IMG/VR virus record: IMGVR_UViG_3300017971_000394
Span: 1 to 46,680 of that record
DNA from: a virus
Reading direction: 5' to 3' (one strand)
Length of the DNA stretch: 46,680 bases
The stretch's first letter is position 1; each line of letters begins with the position of its first letter. This document shows positions 16,593-26,525 of this stretch, in pieces. The translations under genes were made by a program, and so were the position numbers. The notes under the pieces are model-generated. The model saw nothing but the letters and a program-made list of their open reading frames with translations, made no database searches and was not told the DNA's origin.

Positions 16593-18234
16593 TACCAATT
16601 TCGATACTTACCATGCCCTTGATTATAAAACCCCGATGTATCTAATACATTTCGATGGGGAAGCGACGGATTACTGTAATCATCAGCCGGGCAGTCCGGA
16701 TAATGCTTTAAAGCAATATGTAATATCTGTCAAAGGGCGAGGGCAAAGCGTTACCCCCGAAGAAGGCAAATCGACTATCGGTGACATTACTTTTGAGCTA
16801 TTAGATTATAACGATGAAATAACGGCTTTAATCGCTACGGATACATATTACTTCCATCGAAAGAAAACAACCCTGAAATGGGGCTATTTGGGCATGGATG
16901 AGGCCGATATGTTAAGCGTCACGGGATGGATTACCGGGATGAAACTTTCTGTAAGCGGGCTTAAATATACCTTCAACATGACCGACCCTAAAAAATGGAT
17001 GCAACGGCAAATATTCAGGGGCAGCGAAGACACGGCTGTAACGGTCCAGGGCAACCCGATTGATATATTTTTAAGGTGCTTGACATCTACCGGGGCCGGA
17101 ACGAACGGGGATTATGATTGGTATGCAGCCGAAAACGGAGTCGGGCTCGATGATGATTTTATTAATGTAGCCAGCATCGAGGCTGTCCGGGACGATTGGT
17201 TCCCTGGCGATTCCCACCGAATATCCATTACTATTAACGAGCGCATAAAGGCGATTGATTTTTTTGAGACGGAAATATTTAGGCTGTTAAATGTGTATTT
17301 AACCATTGACGGCGACGGTAAAATAAACCTTAAACCCGTTAAGCCGCCATTGGCGGCATATACCGAGGTGCAATCATTTAACGAGGATTGCTTCCGGGAT
17401 TTGCCCGAACTGGATATGAACCTTGATAGCCTAATTAACGAAGTTAACTTTTCATACAACTGGGACAGCACGGATAATGAGTTTGATAATGAGGTTTTTT
17501 ATTTAGATTCGACATCTATTGCCAACCGGGGTCCGGGCAAGAAGGCCCTTAAAATCGAGTCGAAAGGGCTCCATACAGACCTTTCACCGGCCTCTTTAGC
17601 TTCACGGGCCCTTTATATCATGGAACGCAGAAAGACCGCCGTATTTGGGCGATTTGCCACCCCGCCGATTAAGATTAGCGCTAACTGTCATTTTTCGCGG
17701 ATGATTTCCGAGGCCGGGGATATAGTTCCGGTAACTCATTCTAAGCTACCGGATTTAGAAAGCGGCACCAGGGGTATATCTGCAAAGCGCATGGAAATTA
17801 TCAGTTTAGACCCAACCTGGCCGTCTGAGCATTCGAGCGGCGGTGTTAAGGTTAAATTATTAGATACGGGCTTTGCGAGAAGTATTTATCAGGTTATTTC
17901 GCCAACTATGACCATTACCGGGGTAACAGATAGGACGCACTTTGCGGTATCAGCGGCGGATGCGGCAAAGTACGCCTATTTTACCAACCCGGAAGTGCAG
18001 GTTTGCATGGCGCATATGCGGCAGCGGGTAGCGAATATAACCCTAACTTCAGTTAACGCCAGCACCGGCGCGATTGTTTGCGATGATCCCGGACTTGATT
18101 TGCAAATAGGATGGATCGTTCTTTTTGCTGATTATGATAACTGCACAAGCGAGCAAAAAAATTATGGCTTTATTGCCGATACATCAAACAACCTGGGTGC
18201 CGCTGATGACGATGCGCATTTAATTTGTCCATAA
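16579..18234 (+). CDS. Tail-tip hub protein
   Basis: The 551-residue beta-rich protein lies in the position of tail-tip hub or baseplate hub genes. The first 150 residues, which include IGDITFELLDYNDEITALI and a WITGMKLSVSGLKYTFNMTD block, resemble the first hub domain in such proteins. The middle contains NSYNWD-like strands and a cysteine-poor beta region. It would close the tube tip and carry the fibres. No lysozyme or protease motif was noticed. Confidence 0.6.
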   Translation: MLATNTNFDTYHALDYKTPMYLIHFDGEATDYCNHQPGSPDNALKQYVISVKGRGQSVTPEEGKSTIGDITFELLDYNDEITALIATDTYYFHRKKTTLKWGYLGMDEADMLSVTGWITGMKLSVSGLKYTFNMTDPKKWMQRQIFRGSEDTAVTVQGNPIDIFLRCLTSTGAGTNGDYDWYAAENGVGLDDDFINVASIEAVRDDWFPGDSHRISITINERIKAIDFFETEIFRLLNVYLTIDGDGKINLKPVKPPLAAYTEVQSFNEDCFRDLPELDMNLDSLINEVNFSYNWDSTDNEFDNEVFYLDSTSIANRGPGKKALKIESKGLHTDLSPASLASRALYIMERRKTAVFGRFATPPIKISANCHFSRMISEAGDIVPVTHSKLPDLESGTRGISAKRMEIISLDPTWPSEHSSGGVKVKLLDTGFARSIYQVISPTMTITGVTDRTHFAVSAADAAKYAYFTNPEVQVCMAHMRQRVANITLTSVNASTGAIVCDDPGLDLQIGWIVLFADYDNCTSEQKNYGFIADTSNNLGAADDDAHLICP

Positions 18235-18249
18235 TAGGATTATAAAAAC

Positions 18250-19332
18250 ATGGCAGCAGATATTTTTAAGGCAATATCAAATTTACGAATGGTGTTAGAT
18301 ACGGAAACGGATGCCGATTCACCAGATAACGAAACGACCTATCCCGCAATACGGCAGATGATCGAAACCCTGTTCATACTTTGTTTTGGTGAATCAACCG
18401 GCACCTTAACTTCTGACCCGCCGGATGATGCGACGGGTTACGCGATAGACACCGGGGCCGGGTTTACTGATGATGAGCATAATGGACGCACCATTCTCTT
18501 TACTTCCGGGAACGGGAAAGGGTTGTTTTATACGATTGATGATACGGTGGCGGCATCCAATCGGGTCGAATGTACGGGTGACAACCTCTATTCCGACGGC
18601 ATAAGGTCGGGCGATGATTACATTATTTTGTTTGATATTAAATCAAACTCAGATGGCCACGACCATGATGGGGTGAACAGCAAAACTCCGGTTTTAGCCG
18701 ATTCATCGGTAACAACCGCAAAGATTGCAGCTGCTAATGTAACAACCTCAAAACTAAAAACAACGGCGGACACCACCGGGGCCAGTGGAACCCTTACAGC
18801 GCTTACATATGTTGGGATTGCTATGCAGGATTATTGTTTTTCCCCCAATGCTTATAGTATTACCTCTGACATTCGATTTACGGGTCATTCTTCTAGTACG
18901 GCGGATACAACCGCGAGGTTTGGCCTTTATAACACCCACGCGACCACCGGGCGGGCTTATGCTGTGCGCTGGAGGTATGTTACCGCATCAGACGAGCCCT
19001 TTGTTTATGCGTTAAGGAATAAGGTTACCGGCGAAGTCGAGCATCTCTGGGCTTGCGACGATCCCCCTCCGGGTTATTGGGGTTTATCCGAAAAACCGAT
19101 TGATTTTGTGCCGCCTATCTTATTGAGCATGGAAAAGGATGGAAAAAACCATGCGCAGATTGTTGCCGAGCAATATGATGAAATCGTGTGTTTTCATTAT
19201 GACCGCGATTCAATAATCGAGATCGGCGAAAAGTCCCGGCAAGATAAAAAGCTACCGTTTGAAGTCTTAAAAGATTATGAATTTAATTCGAGCAAGAAAC
19301 TGTTTGTGCGCAAAAATTTAGCGCATATTTAA
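18250..19332 (+). CDS. Tail fibre protein with GHDHDGVNSK motif
   Basis: The 360-residue protein contains GHDHDGVNSK near residue 137. That histidine/aspartate motif is common in phage fibres and is associated with metal-bound trimer regions. It is followed by VLADSSVTTAKIAAANVTTSKL, a typical trimeric fibre repeat (SVTTAKIA...VTTSKL). The N-terminal helix could attach to the tip. The C-terminal 130 residues form a different, mixed domain. It would act in host contact. Confidence 0.72.
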   Translation: MAADIFKAISNLRMVLDTETDADSPDNETTYPAIRQMIETLFILCFGESTGTLTSDPPDDATGYAIDTGAGFTDDEHNGRTILFTSGNGKGLFYTIDDTVAASNRVECTGDNLYSDGIRSGDDYIILFDIKSNSDGHDHDGVNSKTPVLADSSVTTAKIAAANVTTSKLKTTADTTGASGTLTALTYVGIAMQDYCFSPNAYSITSDIRFTGHSSSTADTTARFGLYNTHATTGRAYAVRWRYVTASDEPFVYALRNKVTGEVEHLWACDDPPPGYWGLSEKPIDFVPPILLSMEKDGKNHAQIVAEQYDEIVCFHYDRDSIIEIGEKSRQDKKLPFEVLKDYEFNSSKKLFVRKNLAHI

Positions 19333-19344
19333 CGAGGGTTTATT

Positions 19345-19680
19345 ATGACCGGATGGATATTATGTGAGCGCGACCCGTTTTTAAAGGCAATTGGAATATT
19401 TTCCACCCAGACAGCGGCGGAAGATGCGGCGATAGATGGGCGTTATGTGCTTATCCCGTTTAATGCTAACGACCTGTATGAAAACCTGCTGTCCGAGGGT
19501 AATGTCGGGGCGATTTACTTTGAGGCATCAGGGTTGCAAACCCAGGTGGCAAACCTTACCAGCACGATTGATGCCTTACAGGCGGCGGGGCAAGTCATGA
19601 ATAATAAGATAAATCAATTAATCGATGCGGTTCAGGACTTAGTTGAACGGGTCGAGATACTTGAAGGGCAAGGGGGATAA
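19345..19680 (+). CDS. Hypothetical protein with C-terminal coiled coil
   Basis: This 111-residue protein is not recognised. A compact N-terminal half (WILCERDPFLKAIGIFSTQ) is followed by a leucine/isoleucine heptad coiled coil from about residue 62 (LQTQVANLTSTIDALQAAG, then INQLIDAVQDLVERVEIL). It lies between the fibre and lysis genes and could be a fibre-associated or chaperone-like protein. An AACGAGGG sequence precedes its ATG. Confidence 0.55.
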   Translation: MTGWILCERDPFLKAIGIFSTQTAAEDAAIDGRYVLIPFNANDLYENLLSEGNVGAIYFEASGLQTQVANLTSTIDALQAAGQVMNNKINQLIDAVQDLVERVEILEGQGG

Positions 19681-19681
19681 A

Positions 19682-19924
19682 ATGCCCGGCTTGAACTACT
19701 TGATAGGCGCTGGCGGAGGGTTGCTGCTTTTAACAATCGGCATAATTATTAAACGGCAGCATGAGGAAATCGGGGAGAGACAAGAAAAAGTTGTCTGTGA
19801 TGAGCGTTATAGGGTTTTGGTTAAGATTGAAAACAAGCTGGACGAATTAATAAAAAAACAGGCTAAGATGGCGACGGACATTGCCATACTAAGCAACGGG
19901 CGCAAAAGGGTAACAGATCAATGA
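19682..19924 (+). CDS. Small membrane protein of the lysis region
   Basis: The 80-residue protein has one N-terminal hydrophobic segment (GGGLLLLTIGIII) followed by a charged coiled-coil-like tail. This is the shape of some spanins or of class-III holins. The start at 19682 follows AGGGGGATAA closely. It overlaps the endolysin start by four bases (ATGA). A holin or i-spanin-like role is inferred from context; no motif distinguishes these. Confidence 0.55.
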   Translation: MPGLNYLIGAGGGLLLLTIGIIIKRQHEEIGERQEKVVCDERYRVLVKIENKLDELIKKQAKMATDIAILSNGRKRVTDQ

Positions 19925-20307
19925 CAGATCGCTATCTATTTTTCAGTAATAAAGAATTAAAATGCCATTGCGGTAAATGCAGTTTCGGTCAGAACGATAT
20001 GGACCCGTTTTTTATGTCCAAGCTGATTGAGTTACGCATGGATGCCGGATTTCCTTTTCCAGCAACGTCTGCATTTCGTTGTATTGATTATGATAAAAAA
20101 CTAAACGGTAGTGGTATTCATTCAGCCGGTCATGCTATTGATATTGCGGTATATGGACATCGGGCTTATTGGATTATCACTCACGCAGGTAAATATTTCA
20201 CGGGCATTGGTATTAAGCAAACGGGTCCGTGCAAAGGAAGATTTATTCACTTGGATGATGCTTATCATTCAATAGATCACCCACGCCCTTGGGTGTGGAC
20301 ATATTAG
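19921..20307 (+). CDS. Endolysin, peptidase M15-like (D-Ala-D-Ala/L-Ala-D-Glu type)
   Basis: The 128-residue protein carries the zinc-peptidase pattern of M15 enzymes: HSAGHAID (H67, D74) and RFIHLD (H110). This fits phage endolysins that cut peptide cross-links of peptidoglycan. No signal peptide is seen, so release would depend on a holin. The length is normal for a single-domain phage enzyme. The neighbouring small membrane gene and the 3TM-type holin support lysis. Confidence 0.87.
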   Translation: MTDRYLFFSNKELKCHCGKCSFGQNDMDPFFMSKLIELRMDAGFPFPATSAFRCIDYDKKLNGSGIHSAGHAIDIAVYGHRAYWIITHAGKYFTGIGIKQTGPCKGRFIHLDDAYHSIDHPRPWVWTY

Positions 20308-20319
20308 GGGGGTTTAAGT

Positions 20320-20742
20320 ATGTGGCAAGCATTAATCGGGCCGGTCGCTAATCTTTTTGTTAAGGGTTTGGATATTGTCGATGATATTATTCCTGACAAA
20401 GATTTGGCTGTAAAACTAAAAGCGGCCCTTAAGGATAAGATTTTAACCATTGCAAGCACCGAGTTTCTAACGCTATTGGAAAACAGAGCGAAGATTGTCA
20501 TTGCTGAGATTCAGGGCAAGAGCTGGCTGCAAAGAAACTGGCGTCCGATTTTAATGCTAACCATAGTCGGTATAGTGGCTAATAATTATTTGCTGTATCC
20601 CTACCTTGCCTTGTTTTGGGATAAGGCCCCCGTTTTAGAACTTCCCGACCATTTATATAATTTAATGAAGATTGGTGTGGGGGGTTATATAGTCGGGCGC
20701 TCCGGTGAAAAAATTGCTGAGATTTATAAGAACAATAAATAG
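20320..20742 (+). CDS. Holin, 3TM family-like
   Basis: The 140-residue protein has a central GKSWLQRNWRPILMLTIVGI segment that fits the 3TM holin family signature, with further hydrophobic stretches following (LLYPYLALFW, IGVGGYIVG). The N-terminal region is amphipathic. It would form the hole that lets the endolysin reach the cell wall. It follows the endolysin gene by 12 bases with a GGGGGG ribosome site. Confidence 0.8.
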   Translation: MWQALIGPVANLFVKGLDIVDDIIPDKDLAVKLKAALKDKILTIASTEFLTLLENRAKIVIAEIQGKSWLQRNWRPILMLTIVGIVANNYLLYPYLALFWDKAPVLELPDHLYNLMKIGVGGYIVGRSGEKIAEIYKNNK

Positions 20743-20750
20743 GAGGAACG

Positions 20751-21932
20751 ATGAAGTATTTTAAAATATTATTTCTATTTACCATTGCATTTTTGCTTAT
20801 GGTATCTGGGGCGTTTGCGGCGGGTTCGGTCACATTGTCTGACGCATTTACGAAAAATTATCAGGGGAACGCGCAATATTATGTCGTTACTTGTACATGT
20901 GTTGGAGATTCAAGCGACGGTTCTATTCCGGATACAGCTATTGCAAGCGGCGAGACAGGCATTTCTTTTGGTGGCCCGGTAGGTTGGATATTATACAAGG
21001 TAATTGCCGACCCCGGCACAACCGCCCCGGACGCGGCTGATGTATATGTAAAGGATAGCGGTGGGGATGATTTGCTTGACGGCAGAGGGGCGAACCTTCT
21101 TCATGCTACGGCAACCCAAGCTATCAAGGATATTAATCAACCAGTTGTCGGGACGATTACGCTAGACGTTGATAATCAGGCCACTGTAAGTGCAACCTAT
21201 GTGATTACACTGGTTTTTTACAAGGCAAGTGCAGCAAGGGGGGTATCCGTGCCGGTTCTTGTTAGTCAGGGTGGAACAGGAGCTACTACCCTGACTGATG
21301 GCGGCGTGTTATTGGGGTCGGGTACTTCTGCGATAACGGCTATGGCTGTTCTTACTGACGGTCAAATGATTGTTGGTGACGGTACGACCGACCCCGCAGC
21401 GGAAAGCGGGGCAACCCTTAGAACTTCAATCGGGGTAGGAACGGGTGACAGCCCTCAGTTTACGGGGATTGAGTTAGGTCATGCTACTGATACCACTATT
21501 GCAAGGTCCGGGTCGGGTGATTTAACTATTGAGGGCAATGCGGTTTTCAGGGTTGGCGGAAAAGTTATGCGCGAATTCTGCAAGCTCGATTTAACAGCAG
21601 ACACCAGTATATCCGAAGCGCAGATAATCGCCAATAAATATATTTCCAACCAGGGCGATGACGGTGAGGCCGACTTAACCCTCCCTGCGGTCAGCTATGC
21701 CGCTCAAGTTTTTTTTTTGGTTGAAGAAGCCCAGAACATAGAAATCAATCCACCATCTGGTGAAGCGTTTGACCTTGATGGGGTGACTCTTGACGCTAAT
21801 GATTGCGTGGATTCGGACTCAACGGTAGGCAGCAAGATTTCATGCCTAAGGATGCAAAATGCGTCAGGTACTTGGATTTGGTCATTAGACACGATTAGAG
21901 GGGCATGGACTGATAGGGGTGCGAGTGATTAA
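20751..21932 (+). CDS. Signal-peptide-bearing fibre-like protein
   Basis: The 393-residue protein begins with a clear Sec signal peptide (MKYFKILFLFTIAFLLMVSG, then AFA-AG as a likely cleavage site). It continues with fibre-type repeats (QGGTGATTLTDGGVLLGSG, LTDGQMIVGDGTTDPAAESG) that usually occur in phage tail fibres. A signal peptide on a fibre-like protein is unexpected for a virion component. It may be a secreted surface protein of the infected cell or lysogen, or the peptide may be kept. AGGAGGAACG precedes the start. Confidence 0.7.
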   Translation: MKYFKILFLFTIAFLLMVSGAFAAGSVTLSDAFTKNYQGNAQYYVVTCTCVGDSSDGSIPDTAIASGETGISFGGPVGWILYKVIADPGTTAPDAADVYVKDSGGDDLLDGRGANLLHATATQAIKDINQPVVGTITLDVDNQATVSATYVITLVFYKASAARGVSVPVLVSQGGTGATTLTDGGVLLGSGTSAITAMAVLTDGQMIVGDGTTDPAAESGATLRTSIGVGTGDSPQFTGIELGHATDTTIARSGSGDLTIEGNAVFRVGGKVMREFCKLDLTADTSISEAQIIANKYISNQGDDGEADLTLPAVSYAAQVFFLVEEAQNIEINPPSGEAFDLDGVTLDANDCVDSDSTVGSKISCLRMQNASGTWIWSLDTIRGAWTDRGASD

Positions 21933-21933
21933 T

Positions 21934-24747
21934 ATGAAAAAATTATTTTTATCTTTAGTGGCTTCACTGCTCTTGGTTGGGAATGCTTGGGGTGCTACCT
22001 ATTATGTCACAGAAGACGGCGCAGGAGACAATGATGGCTCATCCTATGCCAATGCCGAAAGTTTGAGCGACTTCAATGGTGGTTCTTTTGGCGAATTAGA
22101 CGGTGATACGGCCTATTTCTGTGATACTATTAGAGGTACAATTACTGTTCCTGATAGTGGGTCAGAGGGAAGTATTGCTACTTTTAGGGGGGATTATCCC
22201 GATCATGCGGGTGTAATATATGGTAGTGAGGAAAAAAACGATTCTGAAGATTGGACACAAGAAACAAGCGGCACACTAGATGGATATAGTGAAACAGATT
22301 CGGGATCTGATGCAGAGGTTGACGATGACGCGGCTCATGGTGGATCATATAGTTGGGAAATGCTGTTGGATGATGCAACGGCTGAATATATATCAAAAGA
22401 TATTAGCGGAACCGCACCAACAACACTTCACTTTGTCGTATGGCTTAAATTTTCAACTATGACACCTGGGACTGACGGAAAATTTTATTTTTCTTTTGCT
22501 GACAACGCAGCAAATGCCTATATCGCTTATTTCCATATGGTTAATGGTTCTTCAAAAGTTCAGTTATATTCATCTTTCGATGATGCCTCTGACAATATGG
22601 ACTATACAGATTTTTGCAATGATACAGATTGGCATAAATTAGAGGTTCATCTTAAAAAAGATTCTGGTGGCAACGGCTATCATAAAGTATATTTTGATGA
22701 TGTAGAAAAACATAACTCAACTGGTCTTACGGGTACTGACAATGGATTCGAAACAGTTAAATTTGGAGCAGAAGCTTTCATTACTGCCCCAACAACTGTA
22801 ACTATTTATTGGGATGACATTGTTCTTAGTGAAGGGATAAGTGATACTGCAGATTTCGAAAGTGGCACAAACCTTTGGTATTGGGCGACCGGAACAGAAC
22901 CAAATGTGGCTTGGGGGGATACAGGTTCAGGCTTTGCCAGAATGACAAAAGTGGAAAAGGGTTCGTGCGATGCTGATGGCGAATGGTCATATGATGGTGG
23001 GAATGTATATGTCTATGATGATACAGGAGAACCGACAAGAAGTGGGGCAAGGGATTTTGAATTTCCACAAAGAAACAATGCTATTGCTGCTTCTGATAAA
23101 TCTTATGTGACCTTAAACGGAATCACCACAAAATATTGTAATGAAGCAATAATTGATGTGGCATATTCATCTTCTGAGATTGTTGGTTGGACTGTGCAAA
23201 ATTCAACAATAAGTGGTTGTTGGCAACATGGTATATCATTTCAAGGGGCGAGTGGACACAATTCTGATGCAATTACAATATCTTCTAACACAATAGATGA
23301 TTGGGGTGGAACGGCGGCTGGGGGCCAGGGGGCTTCTGGTGTATGGTTACAGTATGTAGATGAATACACAATTAATTCAAACACCATACTTGGAAATGAA
23401 AATGCTCCTGTTGGGTATGGCTATCACAGGGGAATTTTTGTCCAACATACTGCTGCTGACGATAAGGGGTCATCTATTTATAAAAACAGTTTAAGTGGAA
23501 CAATTACTGGGGCAAATTCGGCTGGCATCATGCTTTCCAATATTCACTATGCAGATGTATATAATAATAAAATTACAGGGGCTATCCCTGCTGCTGGACT
23601 GTGGGTTGATGAAAGTAGTGCTGGTTCACTTGATGGGTCTTTCTACTGCAACTTTTATAATAACTATATCAGTCTTACCGGTGAGTCGAATAGAGCAGCA
23701 AATTTCGAAGTTACCAACAATGACAACATATATTCAAATGTTTTTGATAATCTTGATAATAACACTGCTGGTTGGGGCGTATGGTTCGGAGTAACAGATG
23801 GGGATTCAAACACAAACTTCTACAACAACACAGTTACTACAACAACCGATGGGATAGTTTTACAAGTTGGAAGTAGCGTTTATGATGATTATTGCAAAGG
23901 GATTACATTTAAAAATAACATACTATACCTTTCTGGTACTGGTGGTGGAGTTCTAAAAACTGATAAAGAAGATGGAGAAACTGAAAACTTGTTGGTTTTT
24001 GATAATAATCTTTATTATAAGGTTGACGGAGTTTATTTAACATCTTGGTTTGGTGATACGGATAGTAGTTTGGCAAATTTTAATGCTACTTACTCCCCAC
24101 AAGAAAATAACGGAATAGAATCCGACCCCCTTTTCACAGACGCAGGTTCAGACGACTTTACTCTGCAACCTGGCTCGCCGTGTCGAATCGGAGCAACATT
24201 AGTAGGGACTGGCAACATTGTTACCAATGGTAATGCTGAAGATGATGTATTTTCAATAGGCGACTTAGACAGTTCATCCAATTGTAGCGCCGCCATTGAT
24301 GCAGGCCAGGCGCATGGCGGGGCCAAATCCTTGAAAGTAACGAAGACCGGGGTCGGGGTCGATAACTTCTATGTGAATTATGGTGATGCAACCATGGCTG
24401 GAAAAAAATATCTTATTACCGCATGGGTTTATATTCCATCCGGGCAGTCAGCGCACTATGTTGCAATGCGTATGGAGGGTGGGGATTTCGATTCGACTGA
24501 ACTTACCGACCAATGGGTAAAACTGCAACTAATAGATACAAACGTGTATGGAGCTGGGACAGCCATTGATTTTTATTCAACCTTGGATGAGAACGAATTT
24601 ATCTATATTGATGATTTTACAGTTGAAGAATTTTTAGAAACCAAGCTAAGGCCGGAATCATCGTGGCCCGATGGAGTATCAACAATGAAAGACATTTTAA
24701 GTATAGGCGCCTATGGAGCTTATCGAGGATCTTCAGGAATGAAATAA
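21934..24747 (+). CDS. Signal-peptide-bearing right-handed beta-helix protein
   Basis: From the ATG at 21934 the protein is 937 residues. A GTG at 21919 would add five residues, but the ATG gives a clean signal peptide (KKLFLSLVASLLLVGNAWG). The body has a lectin-like region near 90-300 with aspartate-rich turns, then a right-handed beta-helix with many N-rich turns (NSTISGCW, SSNTIDDWG, YNNYISLTG). A C-terminal carbohydrate-binding-like domain follows (GGAKSLKVTKTGVG). Such proteins often bind or cut polysaccharide. The catalytic residues are not evident. The base composition is more A/T-rich than that of neighbours, which suggests separate acquisition. Confidence 0.75.
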   Translation: MKKLFLSLVASLLLVGNAWGATYYVTEDGAGDNDGSSYANAESLSDFNGGSFGELDGDTAYFCDTIRGTITVPDSGSEGSIATFRGDYPDHAGVIYGSEEKNDSEDWTQETSGTLDGYSETDSGSDAEVDDDAAHGGSYSWEMLLDDATAEYISKDISGTAPTTLHFVVWLKFSTMTPGTDGKFYFSFADNAANAYIAYFHMVNGSSKVQLYSSFDDASDNMDYTDFCNDTDWHKLEVHLKKDSGGNGYHKVYFDDVEKHNSTGLTGTDNGFETVKFGAEAFITAPTTVTIYWDDIVLSEGISDTADFESGTNLWYWATGTEPNVAWGDTGSGFARMTKVEKGSCDADGEWSYDGGNVYVYDDTGEPTRSGARDFEFPQRNNAIAASDKSYVTLNGITTKYCNEAIIDVAYSSSEIVGWTVQNSTISGCWQHGISFQGASGHNSDAITISSNTIDDWGGTAAGGQGASGVWLQYVDEYTINSNTILGNENAPVGYGYHRGIFVQHTAADDKGSSIYKNSLSGTITGANSAGIMLSNIHYADVYNNKITGAIPAAGLWVDESSAGSLDGSFYCNFYNNYISLTGESNRAANFEVTNNDNIYSNVFDNLDNNTAGWGVWFGVTDGDSNTNFYNNTVTTTTDGIVLQVGSSVYDDYCKGITFKNNILYLSGTGGGVLKTDKEDGETENLLVFDNNLYYKVDGVYLTSWFGDTDSSLANFNATYSPQENNGIESDPLFTDAGSDDFTLQPGSPCRIGATLVGTGNIVTNGNAEDDVFSIGDLDSSSNCSAAIDAGQAHGGAKSLKVTKTGVGVDNFYVNYGDATMAGKKYLITAWVYIPSGQSAHYVAMRMEGGDFDSTELTDQWVKLQLIDTNVYGAGTAIDFYSTLDENEFIYIDDFTVEEFLETKLRPESSWPDGVSTMKDILSIGAYGAYRGSSGMK

Positions 24748-24772
24748 CAAATAAACAAGGAGAAAGGTAAAA

Positions 24773-25255
24773 ATGGAAAACGAAGTAAAAAACGAAATGA
24801 TGTCCCTACGGGGTATGTTCAGAATACAGGTAGGGGAAGATGTCGAAACCGGGAAAGTAGTTGTGGGCGATTCCGGGTGGTGCAAAAACGAAGTCGTTAA
24901 CGAAGGGTTTTTGCATTATATATGCAGCACCATCGGCGCAGTCGCCGGGTCGAAACAGGTCAGTTACATCGCCCTGGGAACCGGGACGGCACCGAACGTA
25001 ACCCATAGCGCTCTGGACGGCGAAACCAAACGCGGCACTTGCGACAACAGTGTTGTTTCCAGTAAAACTTTACAATGCACGGTGGCATTTGCATCCGGCG
25101 CGCATCCGGGTGGTACGCCCACGATCCAAAACATTGCGCTTTTCAATACATCAGCCGGTGGGTCGATGCTGTGCGGGAATACTTATTCCACAAGCGTTTG
25201 GAACAGCAACCAGGGAGTTTCCGCAACCTATCAACTGCGGTTCGGAACTGCTTAA
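24773..25255 (+). CDS. Phage tail-associated protein of the 'ALGTGT' type
   Basis: The 160-residue protein contains SYIALGTGTAPNVTHSALDGE near residue 64, a pattern common to small phage tail or neck proteins found next to fibre genes. It also contains FRIQVGEDVETGKVVVGDSG. It starts with AAGGAGAAAGG upstream. It could be a fibre cap or chaperone-like subunit; the exact role is unknown. Confidence 0.55.
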   Translation: MENEVKNEMMSLRGMFRIQVGEDVETGKVVVGDSGWCKNEVVNEGFLHYICSTIGAVAGSKQVSYIALGTGTAPNVTHSALDGETKRGTCDNSVVSSKTLQCTVAFASGAHPGGTPTIQNIALFNTSAGGSMLCGNTYSTSVWNSNQGVSATYQLRFGTA

Positions 25256-25282
25256 TAATTAAAATTCGGAAGGGAATTAAAA

Positions 25283-25771
25283 ATGCCTGTCAAACAGAAG
25301 ATAATGCTTGACGTAGGCTGCGGAGCTAATTGTACGCCCGGTTATGTCGGTATGGATATACGCGACTTGCCGGGCGTTCAAATTGTGCATGACATAGAAA
25401 TATTTCCGTGGCCGTTGGATGATGAATCGTGCGCGATGGTAGTTATGTCCCATTTGGTGGAGCATATCAAACCGTGGTTGCAGTTAAAACTAATGGACGA
25501 GGTTTGGCGCGTCTTAGAACCGGAAGGATATTGTCTAATCTCAACCCCGTATGGCGGGTCGTTCAGGTATAACCAGGACCCGACCCATTGCAGCCCATGG
25601 AACGAAGCCACAGTGGAATATTTTGTAGCCGGTACGCTTTTGTATCAAGTGTATAAACCCAAACCCTGGAAGGTTGATCGCCTGTTTTGGGACGTTAGGG
25701 GCGATTTAGAAGTCGCATATCAAAAATTAACGGAAGAAACGGAAGGGGATAATGGAAAAACAGATAGTTAA
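25283..25771 (+). CDS. SAM-dependent methyltransferase (class I)
   Basis: The 162-residue protein carries the Rossmann SAM-binding motif (LDVGCGANCTPGYVG), an acidic strand (MDIRDLPG) and the class I later motifs (SHLVEHI, LEPEGYCLISTPYGG). It is short, without an extra recognition domain. Lying in the fibre region beside a glycosyltransferase, it may modify a sugar or glycan rather than DNA. Its end overlaps the glycosyltransferase start by 20 bases, so the two are likely made together. Confidence 0.82.
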   Translation: MPVKQKIMLDVGCGANCTPGYVGMDIRDLPGVQIVHDIEIFPWPLDDESCAMVVMSHLVEHIKPWLQLKLMDEVWRVLEPEGYCLISTPYGGSFRYNQDPTHCSPWNEATVEYFVAGTLLYQVYKPKPWKVDRLFWDVRGDLEVAYQKLTEETEGDNGKTDS

Positions 25772-26510
25772 ATACAACAAAATAAAGTGGCGCAAGCGGC
25801 TGTTAATCAGCACGGCCACCGAGGGTTGGATTCGCTACGAATGGGCCCATGCCCGGTACGGGCAAATCATCCCGGTTAACTGGGAAGCGTCCGGATTTGA
25901 TTTGGCATTCACGGCATTCGGGTATTCGATTGATGATGCTTACAATCTTATCACCAAGCGGGCAATCGAGATGGAGTGTGAATGGCTGATCATAATCGAG
26001 GATGACGTTTTAATCCCGCCTGATACTTTTATAAAGTTTTCGCAATACATGGATGAGGGCAAAGAAGCGGTTGTTTCCGGGCTTTATTACACCAAGAGCA
26101 ACCCTGCACAACCCCTTTTGTTCAGAGGCCGGGGAAACGGCGTTTTTCACGATTGGGAGCTTGGTGACAAGGTACGGGTTGACGGTTTGCCGATGGGATG
26201 TTTATTGATTCATATGTCGCTGGTTAAATGGGTTTGGGATAATTCGGAACCCTACCGGATGGTTGACGGCACCGAAGCAAGACGGGCGTTTATAACCCCG
26301 AAGCGCATATGGCTCGACCCGGAAACCGGGGCCTATATGCGTCAGGAAGGTACGCAGGACTTGTTCTTTTATGACCGTATAGTTGAAGAAGACATACTTA
26401 AAAAAACAGGATGGGACGCTTTGGCAAAAGAAGAATACCCGTTTTTATGCGATACGTCTATTTTTTGCCGTCATATTGATCGGCACAGCGGCAAGCAATA
26501 TCCGACATAA
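25752..26510 (+). CDS. Glycosyltransferase, GT2-like
   Basis: The 252-residue protein has a LIIIEDDVLIPPDTFI segment near residue 80. The acidic EDD takes the place of the DxD motif that binds metal and nucleotide-sugar. VVSGLYYTKSNPAQPLLF and GLPMGCLLIHMSLVKWVW also follow the phage GT pattern. It probably transfers a sugar to a glycan or phage structure. It is coupled to the methyltransferase upstream. With the sugar cassette at 3857-5715, this is the second sugar-related cluster in the genome. Confidence 0.78.
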   Translation: MEKQIVKYNKIKWRKRLLISTATEGWIRYEWAHARYGQIIPVNWEASGFDLAFTAFGYSIDDAYNLITKRAIEMECEWLIIIEDDVLIPPDTFIKFSQYMDEGKEAVVSGLYYTKSNPAQPLLFRGRGNGVFHDWELGDKVRVDGLPMGCLLIHMSLVKWVWDNSEPYRMVDGTEARRAFITPKRIWLDPETGAYMRQEGTQDLFFYDRIVEEDILKKTGWDALAKEEYPFLCDTSIFCRHIDRHSGKQYPT

Positions 26511-26525
26511 AGAGGTTTTATTATT

